From Clostridium sp. (GTDB lineage: Bacteria; Bacillota; Clostridia; Clostridiales; Clostridiaceae): a stretch of 50,673 bases of DNA. The notes under the pieces were generated by a model. The model saw only the letters and a program-made list of their open reading frames with translations. It did no database searches and was not told the origin of the DNA. Shown one piece after another: positions 1 to 8,660 of this stretch; within the stretch, counting starts at the first letter, position 1, and each line of letters opens with the position of its first letter. Where the stretch lies: contig NZ_JARIDH010000027.1 in the NCBI RefSeq assembly GCF_029267215.1, forward strand, positions 1 through 50,673, read 5' to 3'. A program made the position numbers and the translations under genes.

Positions 1-36
1 GCGTTCATCCTGAGCCAGGATCAAACTCTCAATTTA
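1..36 (-). rRNA. rrs: 16S rRNA, 5' end only
   Basis: Reverse complement of bases 1-29 reads AGAGTTTGATCCTGGCTCAG followed by GATGAACGC, the universal 16S 5' region (27F primer site). By comparison with E. coli numbering, where that block starts at base 8, the mature 5' end falls near base 36. The rest of the gene lies outside the window to the left. Confidence 0.97.
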
Positions 37-102
37 AAAGTTTAATCTATACTCATATTACTTGTTAAAAGAATTGCTGGTTTATGTTAATATCTTCTGT
101 TT

Positions 103-117
103 AATTTTCAAAGACCA
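103..117 (-). promoter_or_regulatory. rRNA leader boxA-like antitermination site
   Basis: On the minus strand the leader carries TGGTCTTTGAAAATT, close to the TGYTCTTTRAAAA boxA of Gram-positive rRNA leaders that recruits NusB/NusE. It lies between the promoter at 147-175 and the 16S start, as expected. Confidence 0.6.
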
Positions 118-146
118 TTTCTTCATCACCTTCAAGCGACTCATTT

Positions 147-175
147 ATTTTAACATCTTTAAGAAACTTTGTCAA
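147..175 (-). promoter_or_regulatory. rRNA operon promoter
   Basis: Minus strand TTGACA (170-175), 17-bp spacer, TAAAAT (147-152): an almost consensus sigma-A promoter about 110 bp upstream of the mature 16S end. An AT-rich stretch upstream could act as an UP element. Confidence 0.85.
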
Positions 176-610
176 CAACTTTTTATCAATTAATGTGATA
201 TTTTGTTGCCGTGTCTCTCGCTGACGAGATTTATCTTATCATCTTATCGAACTTAATTTTATTTTATTTTATCTATTTTTATAAATTAAAACTAAATTAC
301 TTCTTATTTCTCATTTTTTCTTTATTTATCTTATATAGATACACTAGGAATAGTGTTTATTGTTTTATTTGAAATTTTATACTTTTTTTATATAATTATA
401 CTCTATTTTTTTAATATATAATTAAAACCCTACTATTAACTCTTTAAAATTTGAAAAATGACTATTATTTATAACTATTTTTAAAACATTTGATTATATT
501 TTTAATTTTACTTAATATTATTTACTAAAGTATAAATATAATATATAAATATAAAATTAGTAGTACTTTAAAACCAAGTTTATCATAATATATATTATTT
601 TATAGTTCTA

Positions 611-696
611 AAAATAGTTATTTGCTTTATGCATAGTTTTGAGTTAAAACAATTTCAAAGTTTAATAATGTTATAAAAAATAGTTATTTGCTTTAT
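611..696. repeat. 20-bp direct repeat, two copies
   Basis: AAAATAGTTATTTGCTTTAT occurs at 611-630 and again, identical, at 677-696 (period 66 bp). The sequence between differs. No function is apparent; it could be a protein-binding repeat or a small duplication. Confidence 0.6.
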
Positions 697-817
697 AAAA
701 ATCCTCAAAATATATATGACTTCTAATAATATCAAAATATATACTCGTCCATAGAATATACTTTATGGATATTTATTCTTCTATATACTTAATACTTATA
801 TATAAATTTAATTTTAT

Positions 818-852
818 AAAAAACATACAAAAAAATACTTTGTATGTTTTTT
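818..852. terminator. Terminator-like hairpin
   Basis: AAAAAACATACAAA (818-831) pairs with TTTGTATGTTTTTT (839-852). A-run and T-run on both flanks make it look bidirectional. No adjacent gene on the plus strand explains it. Confidence 0.4.
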
Positions 853-876
853 ATATTATCTTTTATATATTAACTC

Positions 877-991
877 GTTGTGCTAGTTAAATATGGTTAT
901 TGAAAATACTATATTTCAGTAATATATAATTTTATAGTTAAAAAATCTTATGTAGTCATTTCAATAGGTTTAGTAAAATAACTAGCACAAC
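877..991. repeat. 13-bp inverted repeat bracketing 89 bp
   Basis: GTTGTGCTAGTTA (877-889) and its exact complement TAACTAGCACAAC (979-991) flank an AT-rich 89-bp core. This is compatible with the ends of a miniature element or the base of a long RNA stem; no ORF lies inside. Confidence 0.5.
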
Positions 992-1191
992 AGATTATAT
1001 TATGTTTTTATTTCTTAAATATATTTTCATTGCTTTGTATATTTTTTAATTAATCTATATATTTTTATTTCTTTATATCAATTAACTTATGTTACGTAAT
1101 TTATAACTTATATATTTTTGTATAAATTATTTTTAGTCATAATTTTTTATTTATAATTATTTATATTCAGTTTAAACCTATTATGAATAAA

Positions 1192-1860
1192 CTATTTTGA
1201 CGCTTTTATATCCAAATTACTTAAATTATATGAGAATTCCTCTAAACTATATTTTAAATCATCGGTTTTTATTGGATCTTTACCTATTTCCATGTAACAT
1301 CCTGAATAAATTGATATTGTAATAAATACAATTAAGGAAAAGACAACATTCTTTCTTAAATGTTTTATTATAAGTATTCCTAATAATACAGAAAATGTTA
1401 TCCAAAGTATTTCTGAAGATACATCTATTTTAAATGAATTTATTAAAACCATTCCTTGTATTATTGCAAAGAAAAGTAAAACACCTCCTAATAATAAAAA
1501 TACTGTTATTATAGAAGAAAAAACATATGCTATTAACATATTAAAATAGAAATTACCTGTTAAATCCTTTTTACTTAATATATAAGAAGCTATTACTATA
1601 TTTATTATTACTATTAATGTAATTCCTTTATATGTTTCTAATATGAAGCTTCCAAAAAAATTAACTAAGCCTTCAAGAAATACTACTGTTGATATATTTC
1701 CATTATATATTCTAGCTTTTGATAATTCTTCAAAACCTATTCCTGATAAGTCACTCATAAAGTTTAATACTACCATTCTCATTATTATCATTATCAATAC
1801 AAATAGTACTATCTGAGCATTTACTTCTTTTATATACTTTTTAGATGATTTTCTTCCCAT
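1192..1860 (-). CDS. Hypothetical membrane protein
   Basis: 222-residue protein with a basic N-terminus (MGRKSSKKYIKE) and about five hydrophobic segments, roughly residues 15-35, 72-92, 103-130, 145-165 and 170-190, so an integral membrane protein. A GGGGG ribosome-binding site sits 8 bases before the ATG. I do not recognise a family and see no catalytic motif. It stands alone between the rRNA promoter region and a long non-coding stretch. It is real as judged by length, start signal and amphipathic layout; its role is unknown. Confidence 0.7.
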   Translation of the reverse strand: MGRKSSKKYIKEVNAQIVLFVLIMIIMRMVVLNFMSDLSGIGFEELSKARIYNGNISTVVFLEGLVNFFGSFILETYKGITLIVIINIVIASYILSKKDLTGNFYFNMLIAYVFSSIITVFLLLGGVLLFFAIIQGMVLINSFKIDVSSEILWITFSVLLGILIIKHLRKNVVFSLIVFITISIYSGCYMEIGKDPIKTDDLKYSLEEFSYNLSNLDIKASK

Positions 1861-2681
1861 AAATATTTCCCCCTGAAATTATGAAACTTACATTTTAATA
1901 ATTGACAAACTTTCAGTGTTTTAATCATCTATTTTTTTATTATTCATTTTAATTATTGTTAAAATTTAGTATTTTTAATCATCCCTCTTTATTATCTATA
2001 TTATTCTCTATTAAAATTGAATATTTTGTATATTTAACTATATAAACCTTTGTAATAATCAAAAGCTATTTTGTCTACAGACTGCAATTAATATGCTATT
2101 AATTATCTACTTCTTTTTTAAGAATAAATTTAAATCTTACTTTTTTTATTTTACATAAATAGTTTAATTATTTATATTTAAGTTTTGTCCATAAAGACAG
2201 GTTGTTAACTTGATGTTATTTATACTCTTAGATAGCATTCCTTAATTATAAATCCATTTTAAAGCGTTAGTTTTTAAGTTTTACTTTATGAATTTTAACA
2301 GTATTCTTTGTTGTGAAGCTACTTTGAAAGTATTAATTTTTAACTCTTAACTTTTTACTCTTATCTAATTTTAAGTATAAATATTAATTGCATGTATATA
2401 ATTTAATATAACTAAAATAAATTATTGTCTAATGCTAGTTATACAGTTAAATAAAAATAATTTTTCTTCTATTTATTCCAAAAATTATTCTAATAATTTC
2501 AATAATAAATACATATATTTCATTTTTTTCTATAAAAATAACTATAGTTAATATTTTATTAACTATTTGTTTAAACTATTCAAAAAAGTTTATAAAATGT
2601 TTGTGGCCATGCCCTATGATTTTAATATATAATTTGAGACATTATGATAAAATTCAAAAAATATTAAGGCTAGGTGATTAA
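1861..2681. other. Non-coding stretch
   Basis: About 820 bp of very AT-rich sequence between two divergent genes. I find no ORF with a ribosome-binding site, no strong hairpin and no clear promoter for the downstream peptidase gene. Confidence 0.5.
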
Positions 2682-3908
2682 ATGAATAAACTTAAGGTAA
2701 TATCTTTGTTTATGAGTAGCTTTATTATGGCTAATGTAATTTCAGCCCCCTCATTAGTAAAAGCAACTACTGATATTAATAAACTACAAGAAGAAAAGAA
2801 ACAAATTATAGAAGAAAAAAAGATTCAAAAAAGTAAATTAGATCAAATTAAAGAAGATATGGATGCTAAAACTAAGGAGCTTCATAATGCACAAGCTAAA
2901 GTAGATGAATTTGAAAGAAAAATAAATACTTTACATAAAGAAATAACTGAAACTGATTCTGAAATAAATAAACTTCAAAATTCTATTTTAGAAAATACTA
3001 AAGCAATATCTGATGCTGAAGAAGAAAAAAAACTTAAAGAAGAAATTCTAGGTGAAAGATTAAGGAATATCTATAAATCAAATATGGGAGATAAATTCTT
3101 GTACATACTTTTAGAATCTAAGAATTTTGGAGATTTATTATCTAATATAGCCAATATAAAAATGCTTGTTAAAACCGATAATGAGTTAATTTCAGAGGTT
3201 GAAGCATTACAAAAAGAGTTAGAAGATAGACAATCTCAACTTGAAAGTTCTAAATCAACATTAGATACCAAGAAAATTGAATTAGTTGAAAAACAAGGTA
3301 AATTAGAAAAGATACAGTTAGAACATGTAGAAACTTTAAATTTATACAAATCACAATTAGATGAATTAGAGGCATTAGAGGCTAATAAGAATGCCGAGCT
3401 AAAAAATTTAGCTTCTAAAGAAGATGAAATAGAAAAAGAAATCCAATCATATTTTGATAATAATTCATCAAGTAATAGTGGTAATTCAGATGATTATACT
3501 ACTCCATCTGACAACTTATCAACTGGATTTATTCGCCCAGTTTCTTCTAATACTATTACAAGTAATTATGGTCCTAGAATTCATCCTATTACTGGTGAAT
3601 ATAAGGTTCATACTGGTGTAGATTTTGCCGCTTCTGCTGGTGATCCATTCTTCGCATCTAAAGATGGAGTGGTAACAACAGCTTCTTACCATCCTGCATA
3701 CGGAAATATGGTAATAATAGACCATGGTGGTGGAATTAGTACACTTTATGCTCATGCCTCAGAGTTAAAAGTTTCTGTTGGACAACATGTAAAACAAGGA
3801 CAAATTGTTTCATTAGTAGGTTCAACTGGATATAGTACAGGCCCCCATGCTCACTTTGAAGTCAGAGTAAATGGACAACATGTAAATCCAATGAATTATA
3901 TTGTATAA
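2682..3908 (+). CDS. Secreted M23 peptidase with coiled-coil domain (PcsB/EnvC-like)
   Basis: 408 residues: signal peptide (about 1-28, ending near VKA), a long Glu/Lys-rich coiled coil (about 30-255) with the PcsB/EnvC-like segment around NIYKSNMGDKFLYILLESK, a Ser/Asn/Gly linker (about 256-278) and a C-terminal LytM/M23 domain (about 280-408). Zinc ligands are visible: His and Asp in VHTGVDF and the second His pair in PHAHFEV. The family consists of murein endopeptidases or activators at division sites, the coiled coil usually controlling activity; here the intact HxxxD and HxH suggest an active enzyme. TAGGTGAT precedes the ATG. It converges on galU across repeat A1. Confidence 0.9.
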   Translation: MNKLKVISLFMSSFIMANVISAPSLVKATTDINKLQEEKKQIIEEKKIQKSKLDQIKEDMDAKTKELHNAQAKVDEFERKINTLHKEITETDSEINKLQNSILENTKAISDAEEEKKLKEEILGERLRNIYKSNMGDKFLYILLESKNFGDLLSNIANIKMLVKTDNELISEVEALQKELEDRQSQLESSKSTLDTKKIELVEKQGKLEKIQLEHVETLNLYKSQLDELEALEANKNAELKNLASKEDEIEKEIQSYFDNNSSSNSGNSDDYTTPSDNLSTGFIRPVSSNTITSNYGPRIHPITGEYKVHTGVDFAASAGDPFFASKDGVVTTASYHPAYGNMVIIDHGGGISTLYAHASELKVSVGQHVKQGQIVSLVGSTGYSTGPHAHFEVRVNGQHVNPMNYIV

Positions 3909-3941
3909 ATTTATATAATTTCAAACTATAAAAACTTAAAT

Positions 3942-4196
3942 AAAGGGCTTGTATCAAAATAACCTTTTATAAAACTTACAAATAATATTAATATAATATA
4001 TAGATTAGCTTTAGAATTTAAATTGTTCTTTAGAAAATATCACATTAAAAGCTAAGACCGTTAGAAACCTAGCGGGTTTAAAAGCTTCAGTAATATTTTC
4101 AAAGTAATTATTATAAATTCTTAGCGAAATCTAGTAATTACTAGAATAAATTTTTAAGTTTTATTGTTATATTTTGATAAAGCCCCTTTTTAAATA
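3942..4196. repeat. Palindromic repeat family A, copy A1
   Basis: A roughly 250-bp element whose ends are inverted: AAAGGGCTTGTATCAAAATA at the left, and GATAAAGCCCCTTT at the right. Subterminal arms AAAACTTACAAA and TTTTTAAGTTTT also pair. A second copy lies at 34752-34987. It encodes nothing, fills the gap between the convergent peptidase and galU genes, and could terminate both. Confidence 0.75.
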
Positions 4197-4202
4197 TTAT
4201 TT

Positions 4203-5078
4203 TTACTCTATTATTCCCCTTAGATAGTCTGTAAACCCATCTTTAAGTTCTGGTCTTCTTAACGCATACTCAACAGTTGCCTTTAAGAATCCCAGTTTAT
4301 CTCCAACATCATATCTTTTTCCTTCAAAATCATAAGCATAAATTGCTTCATAATCTAAAAGTTTTAAAAGAGCATCTGTAAGTTGAATTTCTCCACCTTT
4401 TCCTGGTTCTGTCTTATCTAATATTTCAAATATTTTTGGTGTTAATATATATCTTCCTAATATAGCTATATTTGAAGGTGCTTTATCAATATCTGGTTTT
4501 TCTACTAAATCAGTTACCTTGTAAACGTCGCCTTCAATATGTATTCCATTAACTATTCCATATTTATTAGTATCTTTTTCTGGAACAGTTTGAACACCTA
4601 ATATACTTGTATGATACTCACTATAACAATCTATTAATTGTTTTAAACATGGTTTTTCATCATTATAAACAACATCATCACCTAGAAGAACTGCAAAAGG
4701 TTCATCCCCAACAAAAGTTCTAGCACAGCTTATTGCATGGCCTAATCCCTTTGGTTCTTTTTGTCTTATATAATGTATATCCACCATATCCGTAATATCT
4801 TTAACTAAGTCTAATAATTCACTTTTTCCAGCTTTCTCAAGTTCATACTCAAGTTCTACTGACTTATCAAAGTGATCTTCAATACATTTTTTATTTCTTC
4901 CTGTTACAATCAATATTTCTTCTATTCCTGATGCAACAGCTTCTTCTATAATATATTGAATTGTAGGCTTATCAACTATAGGTAACATCTCCTTAGGTTG
5001 AGCCTTTGTTGCTGGTAAAAATCTTGTTCCCAGTCCAGCTGCTGGTATAATAGCTTTTTTTATAGTTTCTCTCTTCAT
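4203..5078 (-). CDS. galU: UTP-glucose-1-phosphate uridylyltransferase
   Basis: 291 residues. Makes UDP-glucose from UTP and glucose-1-phosphate in the cytoplasm, for polysaccharide, glycolipid and galactose metabolism. The nucleotide-binding N-terminus [19 protein letters not shown], the PKEML motif, the LGDDVV metal-binding segment and VEKP are all present. I start at 5078 because AGGAGGT lies just before that ATG; the longer reading frame to 5132 adds 18 residues with no ribosome-binding site. It is a single gene ending against repeat A1. Confidence 0.95.
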   Translation of the reverse strand: MKRETIKKAIIPAAGLGTRFLPATKAQPKEMLPIVDKPTIQYIIEEAVASGIEEILIVTGRNKKCIEDHFDKSVELEYELEKAGKSELLDLVKDITDMVDIHYIRQKEPKGLGHAISCARTFVGDEPFAVLLGDDVVYNDEKPCLKQLIDCYSEYHTSILGVQTVPEKDTNKYGIVNGIHIEGDVYKVTDLVEKPDIDKAPSNIAILGRYILTPKIFEILDKTEPGKGGEIQLTDALLKLLDYEAIYAYDFEGKRYDVGDKLGFLKATVEYALRRPELKDGFTDYLRGIIE

Positions 5079-5211
5079 TTCACAACCTCCTGTTAAACCG
5101 CCATTTATTTCAAATAATAACAGTAATAACAAATATATTCTTATTATACACCCTTTTTAATCTTAATTAAATATATCTTATAATTATAAAAATTTATAAT
5201 TATTCTATTAA

Positions 5212-5258
5212 TTGACTTGATTTTATTTTCAACTTAAAATATAATGAAAGCGTTAACA
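5212..5258 (+). promoter_or_regulatory. Promoter with overlapping cre (CcpA) site
   Basis: TTGACT (5212-5217), 17 bp, TAAAAT (5235-5240); a second, overlapping choice is TTGATT (5217-5222), 17 bp, TATAAT (5240-5245). TGAAAGCGTTAACA at 5245-5258 fits the cre consensus TGWAANCGNTNWCA at every position and covers the expected start of transcription, the usual place for CcpA repression. It drives the phosphatase at 5319. Confidence 0.75.
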
Positions 5259-5318
5259 TATTGTGAATATTGTTTATTTTTTATACATATTATTTTTTTA
5301 AAATGAAAGGACGATTTT

Positions 5319-6182
5319 ATGAAAAGTTCAAAAGTTACTTCGATTGTATTATCAGCAATAATAGGATTAGGTGTTGGTACTGGTGGAACAATTGCCTATG
5401 AAAAACATCAAGACACACAACAAATGGCTAAGGTAGAAGCAGCATCAAAAGAGAATGCTACTGAGCAATTAGTTAGAGGGAATGTATTAGCTACATTATG
5501 GGAACAAAATTCAGGTGAAGTTAAGGCTTTAAGATATGAAGCTTATAATTCTGGAATGAGATATGTTGATAAACTTGTTAAAGAACACACAGACAAACCT
5601 TATGCTGTTACTTTAGATATAGATGAAACAATTCTTGATAACTCTAAACATGCAGGATACCAAATTAAACATAATGAAACTTATTCAAAAGAAAACTGGG
5701 GAGCTTGGGTTCAAATGGCTGATGCTTCTGCAATAGATGGAGCAAAAGAATTTACAGACTATGCAAAAAGTAAAGGTTTTGAAGTATTCTATGTTTCTAA
5801 CAGAAGTGAAAAAACTGAATTAGATGCAACATTAAAAAATATGAAAAAATTAGGATTTGTTGATGCTGACAAAGATCATGTTCTTTTAAAAACAGATACA
5901 AATAACAAAGAAGCTAGATGGGATAAAATAAAAGAAAAATATAATCTTGTAATGTATTGTGGTGATAATTTAGGTGATTTCCCTAATGGATATGATAATA
6001 AATCAAATGAAGAAAGAAGAGCTATAGTAGAGAAAGAAGCTAAATTCTTTGGAACTACATATATAATGCTTCCAAACCCAACTTATGGAGATTTTGAAAA
6101 TGCTGTTTATGGATATAACTTTAAAAAATCACCTGAACAAAAATTACAAGATAGATTAAATAGTATAAAATCTTTTAAATAG
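5319..6182 (+). CDS. Secreted class C acid phosphatase / 5'-nucleotidase (e(P4)-like, HAD superfamily)
   Basis: 287 residues. N-terminal signal sequence (about 1-27). The HAD class C signature is complete: DIDETILDNS (nucleophile and general acid Asp), VSNRSE (motif II Ser/Asn), a Lys in the KTDTNNK region, and YCGDNLGDFP (acidic motif). Family members strip phosphate from nucleotides and phosphosugars outside the membrane. The relatives are usually lipoproteins, but no lipobox Cys is present here, so it is probably secreted or anchored by an uncleaved signal. AAAGGA precedes the ATG. The upstream cre site suggests catabolite repression. Confidence 0.9.
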   Translation: MKSSKVTSIVLSAIIGLGVGTGGTIAYEKHQDTQQMAKVEAASKENATEQLVRGNVLATLWEQNSGEVKALRYEAYNSGMRYVDKLVKEHTDKPYAVTLDIDETILDNSKHAGYQIKHNETYSKENWGAWVQMADASAIDGAKEFTDYAKSKGFEVFYVSNRSEKTELDATLKNMKKLGFVDADKDHVLLKTDTNNKEARWDKIKEKYNLVMYCGDNLGDFPNGYDNKSNEERRAIVEKEAKFFGTTYIMLPNPTYGDFENAVYGYNFKKSPEQKLQDRLNSIKSFK

Positions 6183-6206
6183 AACTTTCCTTATTATTTT
6201 ACAAAA

Positions 6207-6240
6207 ATAAAAGCTATACTAAATTTAGTATAGCTTTCTT
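6207..6240 (+). terminator. Intrinsic terminator after the phosphatase gene
   Basis: AAGCTATACTAAA (6211-6223) is followed directly by its complement (6224-6236) and a short T-run. It lies 24 bases after the stop codon. Confidence 0.85.
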
Positions 6241-6356
6241 AATATTATTATATAAAATTCTACCTTAAATTCCAAATAAAATAATATCTATCTGATGCTT
6301 ATTACTATAAGTAGTCAGATGAAATTAAGTTAATAAATATACATAAGTTCTAAAGA

Positions 6357-6521
6357 TTAAATATTACTTTTTCCTATTCTTATATTATATTCTTTTAGCC
6401 TTTCACTCTGCTCTTCAACAATAATTTTATCTATTATATTACTTAGCATAATAACTTCTTGAGTACACCCATATTTTTGATATAACCCTGCCAATAAATC
6501 CTTTAAATCATTTGTAAACAT
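6357..6521 (-). CDS. Spo0E-like sporulation regulator (small aspartyl-phosphate phosphatase family)
   Basis: A 54-residue ORF read from the sequence: it begins MFTNDLKDLLAGLYQKYGCT and contains VIMLSNIIDKIIVEEQ. The spacing of an L..LY..YG helix, a turn, then a V..LS..ID..I helix is the Spo0E family pattern (B. subtilis Spo0E has SQELD at the LSNIID position). These helical hairpin proteins dephosphorylate Spo0A-P and delay sporulation. GGGAG lies upstream of the ATG. It is single and flanked by non-coding DNA. The Asp of the motif is kept, so activity is plausible. Confidence 0.7.
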   Translation of the reverse strand: MFTNDLKDLLAGLYQKYGCTQEVIMLSNIIDKIIVEEQSERLKEYNIRIGKSNI

Positions 6522-7102
6522 AAAATCATACTCTCCCGTTTTAATTTAGTATCAACCCCTACTTTTAAACTCTATTATTAAAATTAAACACAACACAAAT
6601 CCATTATCTGATTTATTGATTTCAATAAATTTACTCTACTTATATTTTAAATTTATTCAATAAATTAGTAAATAAAATTCTAACAACAAAATTCGACCAT
6701 AATTATTTATTAAATTAAGATATAAATTTATATTATTTATGCTTTTTAACACCATAATATTAACAAAATGTTAATTAAAGGTAATTTAAATTTATTTAAG
6801 CTAGTTATTTCCAGATAAAACTTATTTTTTATAATTATATTAAATGAAATAATATTCATATATGGTATTAAAATGCATTTTTACACTAGTTTCAACTATA
6901 TTATTTTGAACTGTATTAAACTCAATTCAAAATTTTCTAAAACAAATTTATTTTATATCTTAATAAAATTATTTAATAGAAATATTTTGCAAAATGAATT
7001 TCCTATATATTTTAGAATTTAACTTTTTTAAAAGTGTAAAAAACTATTTCTGATACATAAGCTATAAACATAATAATAAAAGGAAAGAATTATTTAAATA
7101 TA
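6522..7102. other. Non-coding stretch
   Basis: About 580 bp, extremely AT-rich. I see no further ORF with a start signal and no repeat. The promoter for the Spo0E-like gene should lie near its right-hand start, but I cannot single one out. Confidence 0.45.
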
Positions 7103-7135
7103 AAAAAAGCAGACTATTAAAAAGTCTGCCTTTTT
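7103..7135 (-). terminator. Terminator of hxlAB
   Basis: GCAGACT (7109-7115) pairs with AGTCTGC (7123-7129); on the minus strand the stem is followed by seven Ts. It lies about 35 bp beyond the hxlB stop. Confidence 0.85.
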
Positions 7136-7168
7136 GTTGCCAAAGTCTAATTTAAAGCAATATTAAAA

Positions 7169-7726
7169 TTACTCTAAATTAGCATGTTTTCCATACATTT
7201 TACTAGAGTCTAATCCTCTTTTTTCCATTATACTTAAAATAACAGCATCATAGAATAAAAGCATTATCTGTTCAAAAAGTGAACCCATTGGCTGTATTGT
7301 TTTATAGTTAGTTTTTTCTTGGTCTTTTTGTGCTCCAGGTAACTTAACTATTAAATCAGCTAACTGTCCAATTGATGAATCAGGAGAAAGAGTTACAACT
7401 GCAATTTTTCCTCCTAAACTTTTAGCTTTTTCTGTAATAGGTATTAGTGTTCTAGTTTCTCCTGAGCCTGTTCCAACTATTAATAAGTCATCTTCTGTAA
7501 AGTTTGGAGTTGTAGTTTCTCCAATAGCATAAGCCTCAAATCCCATATGCATCATTCTCATAACGAAAGATTTGCACATAAATCCTGAACGTCCTACTCC
7601 TGCTACAAAAATTTTCTTTGCTTTTAAAATTTCATTAGCTAAGCTCTCTGCCTCACTTTCTGAAATTAACTTCACAGATTTTTTAAGCTCTTCAATTATT
7701 TCAGTTAAATATTCAACTGTATTCAT
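7169..7726 (-). CDS. hxlB: 6-phospho-3-hexuloisomerase
   Basis: 185 residues. Interconverts D-arabino-hex-3-ulose-6-phosphate and fructose-6-phosphate, the second step of the ribulose monophosphate pathway. SIS-domain features are clear: GVGRSGFMCKSF, GETTTP, VGTGSGET (phosphosugar binding) and a C-terminal MLLFYDAVI helix. I start at the ATG at 7726, 5 bases after the hxlA stop; an in-frame TTG at 7738 would overlap hxlA and has AAAGG right against it, so it is less likely. It is co-transcribed with hxlA. Confidence 0.92.
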   Translation of the reverse strand: MNTVEYLTEIIEELKKSVKLISESEAESLANEILKAKKIFVAGVGRSGFMCKSFVMRMMHMGFEAYAIGETTTPNFTEDDLLIVGTGSGETRTLIPITEKAKSLGGKIAVVTLSPDSSIGQLADLIVKLPGAQKDQEKTNYKTIQPMGSLFEQIMLLFYDAVILSIMEKRGLDSSKMYGKHANLE

Positions 7727-7731
7727 ATCAA

Positions 7732-8367
7732 TTAACAACCTTTTCTTATTAATTGTTGCATTTTACTAGCTACTTCTTTTTTATTTTCAACTGTTGTGAT
7801 TCCACCACCAACAATTATTAAATCTGGATTTTGATCTATAGCTTCTTGTAAAGTTGATAACTTAATTCCTCCAGCTATAGCTGTTTTAGCATTTTTAACT
7901 GCTTTTTTGATTGTTCTAAGATCTTCAAATGAATTCTTTCCTACTGCTTGAAGATCATATCCTGTATGTACACAAATATAATCAACACCAAATTCATCTA
8001 CTTCTTTTGCACGAGTTGCAAGATCTTTAACAGCTATCATGTCAACAAGTATTTCTTTTCCTTGTTTTTTAGCCTCTGCTACAGCCCCTTTAATTGACTC
8101 GTCTTCTGAAGTTCCAAGGATTGTTATTATATCTGCTCCTGCCTCTGATGCTTGACTTACTTCGTATCCAGCTGCATCCATTATTTTTAGGTCTGCTAAT
8201 ACTGTTATATTAGGGAAAGCTTTTTTAACTTCTTTAACAGCTCTAAGTCCTTCATTAATTATTACTGGTGTTCCTATTTCAACAACATCAACATATTCTC
8301 CTACTTCATTTACCATATCTATTGCACCTTGTATATCAACAAGATCTAATGCTAATTGTAATTTCAT
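7732..8367 (-). CDS. hxlA: 3-hexulose-6-phosphate synthase
   Basis: 211 residues. Aldol condensation of formaldehyde with ribulose-5-phosphate, or the reverse to make pentose phosphate. It belongs to the OMP-decarboxylase-like barrel family: LQLALDLVD at the start, VEIGTPVI, ADLKIMDAAGYE (metal and catalytic residues), VHTGYD and IAGGI phosphate-binding loops. In an anaerobe without methylotrophy the pair probably detoxifies formaldehyde or supplies pentose. AGGAG is 10 bases before the ATG. A perfect 16-bp inverted repeat lies 79 bp upstream. Confidence 0.93.
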   Translation of the reverse strand: MKLQLALDLVDIQGAIDMVNEVGEYVDVVEIGTPVIINEGLRAVKEVKKAFPNITVLADLKIMDAAGYEVSQASEAGADIITILGTSEDESIKGAVAEAKKQGKEILVDMIAVKDLATRAKEVDEFGVDYICVHTGYDLQAVGKNSFEDLRTIKKAVKNAKTAIAGGIKLSTLQEAIDQNPDLIIVGGGITTVENKKEVASKMQQLIRKGC

Positions 8368-8445
8368 ATTCTATTCACTCCTTATTAATTATTTCTTAAT
8401 AATCATTATATTTCTTAGTATAAACATAATTTTTTAAATTAAAAG

Positions 8446-8484
8446 TAGGCACCTTTTGGTATTCTACTTACCAAAAGGTGCCTA
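8446..8484. promoter_or_regulatory. Perfect 16-bp inverted repeat upstream of hxlAB
   Basis: TAGGCACCTTTTGGTA (8446-8461) and TACCAAAAGGTGCCTA (8469-8484) with a 7-base spacer. It lies in the leader or promoter region of hxlA. Neither side ends in a long T-run, so an operator for a dimeric regulator, or a leader RNA hairpin, is more likely than a terminator. Confidence 0.6.
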
Positions 8485-8615
8485 TTGGACTATTAATACT
8501 CTTTAAAATATACTAAGTTTAACTACTTTTATAAGAATTTCATTAAAGAATTAAAAGTATAGCAAATAAATCACAAAAAAATTATAAATTGTAAAATTAT
8601 AAAAAAATAAATAAA

Positions 8616-8658
8616 AAAAGATAATTTTCAATTTACATCTTAGTTGTAATTATCTTTT
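8616..8658 (-). terminator. Terminator of the ROK kinase gene
   Basis: AAAAGATAATT (8616-8626) pairs with AATTATCTTTT (8648-8658); on the minus strand the hairpin ends in a T-rich run. It sits directly beyond the kinase stop codon. Confidence 0.65.
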
Positions 8659-8660
8659 AT

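Larger units (their letters stand above)
176..1191. other. Long AT-rich non-coding region upstream of the rRNA operon
   Basis: I see no convincing gene in this kilobase. It holds a 20-bp direct repeat (611-630 and 677-696, AAAATAGTTATTTGCTTTAT), a terminator-like hairpin at 818-852 and a long-range 13-bp inverted repeat at 877-889/979-991, each listed separately. Confidence 0.6.

Noticed and set aside
1861-2681. Searched for a WalR box or strong promoter before the M23 peptidase gene
   Set aside because: No convincing TGTWAH direct repeat and no clean -35/-10 pair was found.
5079-5132. Eighteen-residue N-terminal extension of galU
   Set aside because: The AGGAGGT site sits before the internal ATG at 5078, and the extension has no family counterpart.
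7727-7738. TTG start for hxlB overlapping hxlA
   Set aside because: The ribosome-binding site touches the TTG; the ATG at 7726 fits the usual SIS-protein start better.
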